Of a DNA stretch of 18,527 nucleotides, positions 14,988 to 18,527 are shown in pieces. How positions within the stretch are numbered: position 1 is the stretch's first letter; each line of letters starts with the position of its first letter. A model generated the notes under the pieces. That model saw only the letters and a program-made list of their open reading frames with translations. It made no database searches and was not told the DNA's origin. Position numbers and translations under genes: made by a program. The stretch comes from Bacteroidales bacterium UBA1077 (GTDB lineage Bacteria; Bacteroidota; Bacteroidia; Bacteroidales; UBA932): positions 1-18,527 of the forward strand of contig DCCQ01000003.1 in assembly GCA_002314195.1 (NCBI GenBank), read 5' to 3'.

Positions 14988-15467
14988 CTACTCTGCCATT
15001 TTATTAAGATCAATATTCTTGAATTTCAAAGTGGCGCCCGCCCCGCTCTTGAGTTTGACGGTCGCCGTCACATCCGTTGTGAACCCTTCCAGACTTCCAT
15101 TCTTTACAATCTGCATCAGTTTCATGAGACTCACGCCATCGCTCAGGGTCGCGGTGCAAGGCAGATCATACACTTTTGAACATTTCTTGTCCACGCTGAT
15201 AGTGTCCGCAGTGTAACTTGCGAAATCCTCCCCGTTGTACTTCACGATGCCGCTCACGTCCATCACCTTGAACGCGAACGTGGGGTTGTCGATTCCCACG
15301 GCAAGCACAGCGTCAATCGAGCGCAGGCCTTTCAATGAATATGACTCCAGGCCACACGAGGTCACCTTTATGTCCTTGACCTTTCTCAATCCGGAGCACC
15401 CGGAAAGGATGGCGCATGCCAACAAAGCCACAAAAACGCCGAATATTGTTTTCTTTAATGTCCTCAT
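14988..15467 (-). CDS. LEA type 2 / WHy-like lipoprotein
   Basis: The 159-aa protein has a lipoprotein signal with lipobox LSGC (Cys24). The mature part (about 30-157) is beta-rich with the IDNP motif (59-62) and the strand pattern of the LEA14/WHy domain (AVLAVGIDNPTFAFKV, VSGIVKYNGEDFASY). In bacteria this domain occurs in envelope lipoproteins of unknown function, some near stress genes. It is the first gene of the leftward lipoprotein-SPOR-rpoN set and has its own -7 element about 20 bp upstream. The fold assignment rests on pattern recognition and is moderately sure. Confidence 0.75.
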   Translation of the reverse strand: MRTLKKTIFGVFVALLACAILSGCSGLRKVKDIKVTSCGLESYSLKGLRSIDAVLAVGIDNPTFAFKVMDVSGIVKYNGEDFASYTADTISVDKKCSKVYDLPCTATLSDGVSLMKLMQIVKNGSLEGFTTDVTATVKLKSGAGATLKFKNIDLNKMAE

Positions 15468-15486
15468 TTCATCTACACTGTTACCA

Positions 15487-15494
15487 CAAAGATA
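15487..15494 (-). promoter_or_regulatory. Leftward -7 element TATCTTTG for the lipoprotein-SPOR-rpoN set
   Basis: The minus strand reads TATCTTTG, identical to the opposing element for miaB. The predicted start near 15480 leaves only about 13 nt before the ATG at 15467, so the mRNA would have a very short leader. No good -33 TTTG at the right distance was found. Confidence 0.5.
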
Positions 15495-15566
15495 GAAAAA
15501 AATCCATAATAAGCATTAATGGACAATTTGACGAACACCACCAAGCCATATTCAAGGATTATTATC

Positions 15567-15574
15567 TATCTTTG
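15567..15574 (+). promoter_or_regulatory. Rightward -7 element TATCTTTG for miaB-cls
   Basis: TATCTTTG followed by C matches the Bacteroidota -7 consensus. Predicted start is near 15581, only 8 nt before ATG 15589 and 17 nt before ATG 15598. No TTTG is found about 20 bp upstream. With the opposing element at 15487-15494 this makes the 121-bp gap a divergent promoter region. Confidence 0.55.
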
Positions 15575-15588
15575 CAAAAGACTGTTAT

Positions 15589-16920
15589 ATGGTAAGAATG
15601 AGCAAAAAGATTTACATAGAGACTTACGGTTGCCAGATGAATGTAGGCGACTCTGAGGTGATTTTCTCGATCCTCGGGAAAGAAGGTTATGAACGCACCG
15701 AGTCAATGGACGACGCGGATGTGATCCTCGCCAACACCTGCTCCGTCCGGGACAACGCCGAGCAAAGGGTCTGGGGACGTATCGAAGTGTTCCACAAACA
15801 AAAGGAAAAGAGACCTGGTGTGGTCGTGGGGATTGTCGGATGCATGGCCGAAAGGCTGAAGGACAAGCTTCTGGACACGCACAAGGTAGATCTTGTGGCA
15901 GGTCCGGACTCCTACAGGACACTTCCGGCGCTGTTGCGCGACATCGCTCCGGATAAGCCGCAGATCAACGTGATGCTGTCCCACGAGGAGACCTACGCAG
16001 ACATCGTCCCTGTCAGGACCGACAGGAACGGAGTCTCGGCGTTCATCTCGATCATGAGGGGATGCAACAATGTCTGCTCTTACTGTGTCGTGCCCTACAC
16101 AAGGGGCGCGGAAAGGAGCAGAGATCCGCAGACCATTGTGAATGAAGCGCGTGATATTTTCACCAAAGGGTACAAGGAAGTCACCCTGCTGGGACAGAAC
16201 GTGGATTCCTACAATTGGAAACCGGCCGAGGGGAAAGGCTGTGACTTTCCCGAACTGTTGGAGATGGTCGCGCGGATCAGCCCTGACCTGAGGGTACGTT
16301 TCGCCACCAACCATCCCAAGGACATCAGCGATGAGCTGATAGAGACAATGGCGAGGTACGACAACATCTGCAATCATATTCATCTGCCGGTCCAGTCGGG
16401 CAGCGACAGGCTTCTGGAGAAGATGAGAAGGCGCTACACGGCCGGGTGGTACCTTGAGCGCGTGGCGAAGATCCGTGAGGTCCTGCCGGACTGCGGAATC
16501 ACCACGGATGTGATCGCAGGGTTCTGCTCGGAGACCGAGGAGGATCATCAGCAGACACTTGAATTGTTCCGCAAGGTAGGGTTCGACTATGCCTACATGT
16601 TCTACTATTCAGAAAGGCCCGGGACCCTCGCCGCAAGGCACTATCCGGATGACGTTCCGCTCGATGTCAAGACCAGAAGGCTGAACGAGATCATCGCTCT
16701 GCAAAGCGAACTGAGTCTGAAGAGCAACCAGAATGACATCGGTAAGACTTTCAGGGTTCTCGTGGAAGGGCCGTCCAAGAAGAATCCGGAAGAGTTGTGC
16801 GGCCGCTCAGGAAGCGACAAGATGTGCGTGTTCCCGGGCGGTGGACACAAAGCCGGAGATTATGTGGATGTCAAGGTGCTTTCCTGCACATCCGCCACAC
16901 TTATCGGAGAGTTAGCCTAA
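15589..16920 (+). CDS. miaB: tRNA-2-methylthio-N6-dimethylallyladenosine synthase
   Basis: The 443-aa radical-SAM methylthiotransferase adds the 2-methylthio group to i6A37 of tRNAs reading UNN codons. Cys15, Cys51 and Cys85 (YGCQMN, ANTCSVRDNAEQR, GCMAER) hold the auxiliary 4Fe-4S cluster. CNNVCSYC (Cys159, Cys163, Cys166) is the CX3CX2C radical-SAM cluster. A C-terminal TRAM domain (about 385-443) should bind RNA. VRDNAEQRVWGR identifies MiaB rather than MtaB or RimO. ATG 15598 (MSKKIYIETYG) would give the commoner N-terminus and is a realistic alternative start. The cardiolipin synthase gene follows after 6 nt, so the two are probably one transcript. Confidence 0.96.
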   Translation: MVRMSKKIYIETYGCQMNVGDSEVIFSILGKEGYERTESMDDADVILANTCSVRDNAEQRVWGRIEVFHKQKEKRPGVVVGIVGCMAERLKDKLLDTHKVDLVAGPDSYRTLPALLRDIAPDKPQINVMLSHEETYADIVPVRTDRNGVSAFISIMRGCNNVCSYCVVPYTRGAERSRDPQTIVNEARDIFTKGYKEVTLLGQNVDSYNWKPAEGKGCDFPELLEMVARISPDLRVRFATNHPKDISDELIETMARYDNICNHIHLPVQSGSDRLLEKMRRRYTAGWYLERVAKIREVLPDCGITTDVIAGFCSETEEDHQQTLELFRKVGFDYAYMFYYSERPGTLAARHYPDDVPLDVKTRRLNEIIALQSELSLKSNQNDIGKTFRVLVEGPSKKNPEELCGRSGSDKMCVFPGGGHKAGDYVDVKVLSCTSATLIGELA

Positions 16921-16926
16921 CTAAAT

Positions 16927-18495
16927 ATGTTACAGTGGATTCTGACAGGGTTTTATGTTCTTCTGATTCTCAGTGTCTTCACGGTCATTCTGATTGACAA
17001 GGGTGATTCTGGGAGGAAGTTCGCATGGCTGCTGATCATAGCGGTGCTTCCCGTCGTAGGTCTTGTGCTTTACTTGATGTTCGGTATCAACTACCGGCAT
17101 CACTGGATTTTCAACCGAAGGCACCAACGGTACAGGGACATCTTCGATGCAGGTACGACCCCGGAACTGAGCAGAATCCTTTTCGGGCATCTCAACGAGG
17201 AGAAGATCCGTGAGGAATTCCGTCCGCTGGCCAGACTTTTGGGCGCAGAGCATTACCCTTCCGTCACGTCAGGCAATGACATCGAAATCATCACGAGCGG
17301 ACAGAGGAAGTTCGACCTGCTCCGAGAGGACATTCTTGCTGCCAGAGAGTCGATCCACATTGAATATTTCCACTTCGGCAACGACAAGGGAAGCAAGGCC
17401 ATAAAAAGGCTTCTGATGCAGAAAGCGAGGGAGGGTGCAAAGGTACGTTTCCTATACGAGAACATCGCCAATTTCCCTATCGCTTCAGCTTACTACAACG
17501 ACATGAAGAAAGCTGGTGTCGATGTCGTCAAATTCACAAACCCGAGAATGCACCTGCTGGATCTTGCCACGAAACTCAACTACCGCAACCACAGGAAGAT
17601 AGTGGTGATTGACGGGAAAATCGGATACACGGGCGGAATGAACATCAACGACCATTACTTCCGTCAGTGGAGAGACACGCACATGCGTATCACCGGTGAT
17701 GCCGTAGCGGTGCTTCAGTACACGTTTCTGGACTCTTGGCTGACTGGTGGAGGGACTATTGACAAGCCGATGATCGATTTCTATCCGATGGCGAAAAATC
17801 AGGTCACAGACGATTCCACTTCGGTCACTTCGGCAAACTCTGTGACCGTGCGGCAACAGGCGAAGGTCATGGACAACATCGCTTCTGCAAGCCCGGCGAT
17901 CGGGGAAGAGGGTATCGACTTTCATGCCACTCATCCGACCTTGAAGAACAAACTGGTCCAGATTGTTCCTGACGAGCCGGACCTGCCGCTGCCGATACTG
18001 CAACTGAGTTATGAATGGACACTCCAGCACGCCAAAAAGTATATCTACCTCCAGACTCCGTACTTTGTTCCGACCGAACCTGTCATGGACGCCCTCAAGA
18101 CAGCCGCGCTTTGCGGCGTGGATGTACGTCTGATGCTTCCTGAGGTTGCCGACAACATTCTGATGCGTCCGGCCAACAGAGCCTACTACGAAGAGGCCCT
18201 GCAGGCAGGAGTAAGAATATTCCTGCGCCAGGGCGAGTTCATCCATGCCAAGACCTTCGTCTGCGACGACTACCTCTCAAGCATCGGTTCGGCCAACCTG
18301 GACTTCCGAAGCTTCGCCATCAACTACGAAGTCAACTCCTACATCTACGATGAGGAGGCCGCTCTTATGAACAAAAACATATTCATGCATGACATCAGGC
18401 AATGCCGAGAGCTGACCCTGGAGGAATGGAGCCGGCGACCGTGGTACTCTCGCCTTCTTGAAAGTCTGATGCGCCTTTTCGCACCGCTGCTATAA
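16927..18495 (+). CDS. cls: Cardiolipin synthase, phospholipase D type
   Basis: The 522-aa inner-membrane enzyme joins two phosphatidylglycerols to make cardiolipin. Two N-terminal transmembrane helices (about 4-23 and 32-53) are followed by two phospholipase-D domains. The catalytic HKD motifs are HRKIVVID (His222, Lys224, Asp229) and HAKTFVCD (His440, Lys442, Asp447), each followed by the usual GG/GSAN segments. Between the two domains lies a low-complexity stretch (about 288-345) longer than I expect for the family. It includes a 25-bp palindromic repeat translated as VTSANSVT (300-307). Both active-site motifs are intact, so the enzyme should work. It starts 6 nt after miaB. Confidence 0.94.
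   Translation: MLQWILTGFYVLLILSVFTVILIDKGDSGRKFAWLLIIAVLPVVGLVLYLMFGINYRHHWIFNRRHQRYRDIFDAGTTPELSRILFGHLNEEKIREEFRPLARLLGAEHYPSVTSGNDIEIITSGQRKFDLLREDILAARESIHIEYFHFGNDKGSKAIKRLLMQKAREGAKVRFLYENIANFPIASAYYNDMKKAGVDVVKFTNPRMHLLDLATKLNYRNHRKIVVIDGKIGYTGGMNINDHYFRQWRDTHMRITGDAVAVLQYTFLDSWLTGGGTIDKPMIDFYPMAKNQVTDDSTSVTSANSVTVRQQAKVMDNIASASPAIGEEGIDFHATHPTLKNKLVQIVPDEPDLPLPILQLSYEWTLQHAKKYIYLQTPYFVPTEPVMDALKTAALCGVDVRLMLPEVADNILMRPANRAYYEEALQAGVRIFLRQGEFIHAKTFVCDDYLSSIGSANLDFRSFAINYEVNSYIYDEEAALMNKNIFMHDIRQCRELTLEEWSRRPWYSRLLESLMRLFAPLL
17823..17847. repeat. Palindromic repeat copy inside the cardiolipin synthase gene
   Basis: GGTCAC (17823-17828) and GTGACC (17842-17847) are exact 6-bp arms around TTCGGCAAACTCT. 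It differs from the E2 copy at 8956-8980 at only two of 25 positions. The frame is kept and the insertion lies between the two phospholipase-D domains. A further GGTCAC lies about 20 bp upstream (17802-17807), hinting at a second, decayed arm. Confidence 0.7.
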
Positions 18496-18527
18496 CAGCC
18501 TCCTTTTTTAGAAGTTGTTTTGATTTG

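Noticed and set aside
18496..18527. Terminator after the cardiolipin synthase (T-run near 18505)
   Set aside because: The T-run has no visible hairpin before it and the window ends too soon to judge.
1..18527. tRNA, rRNA, riboswitch or sigma-54 (-24/-12) promoter
   Set aside because: No cloverleaf, conserved rRNA segment or known riboswitch core was recognised, and no convincing TGGC-N8-TGC element precedes any of the genes.

Overview
The window looks like a chromosomal segment from a member of the Bacteroidota, most likely Bacteroidales. The proteins that can be recognised (RpoN, MiaB, UPP, a split transketolase, lipoproteins with Bacteroidales-style lipoboxes) are of that type. Most intact transcription units also start with the Bacteroidota promoter -7 element TAnnTTTG rather than a sigma-70 box. 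No rRNA, tRNA, CRISPR array or intact insertion sequence is visible.

Left edge (1-2675), accessory in character: a coiled-coil lipoprotein that runs off the left edge, a roughly 475 bp stretch with a good promoter and perhaps a 57-codon ORF, then an AAA ATPase/DUF4143 gene that is visibly more AT-rich than its neighbours. Its start codon is preceded by a 12-bp perfect inverted repeat. Next to it lies a 27-bp-stem hairpin.

Centre (2676-11266), a metabolic island: a leftward operon E2 - E3 - fused E1(alpha+beta) - SorE-like medium-chain dehydrogenase encodes a full lipoate-dependent 2-oxoacid (or acetoin-type) dehydrogenase complex plus one polyol/ketose dehydrogenase. It is divergent from a rightward two-gene operon for a split transketolase. 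The two operons share a 169-bp intergenic region with opposed TAnnTTTG elements 28 bp apart. The physiological substrate of the E1 cannot be read from sequence. The gene combination is the best candidate here for an uncharacterised pathway.

Right part (11267-18527), mostly housekeeping: a wobble-paired hairpin terminator, radC, upp with its own near-perfect promoter, a perfect 16-bp hairpin built over the upp stop codon, then leftward rpoN in an operon with a SPOR-domain protein and an LEA-like lipoprotein. Rightward miaB and a cardiolipin synthase are divergent from that operon.

Two patterns cross gene boundaries. First, a short palindromic repeat of about 25 bp (core CTTCGACAGGCTC flanked by GGTCRC/GYGACC arms) occurs at least five times. 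Three copies are inside coding sequence and in frame (two in the E2 linker, one between the two HKD motifs of the cardiolipin synthase). Second, the palindrome GAATATTC and its half GAATAT are much commoner than base composition predicts.
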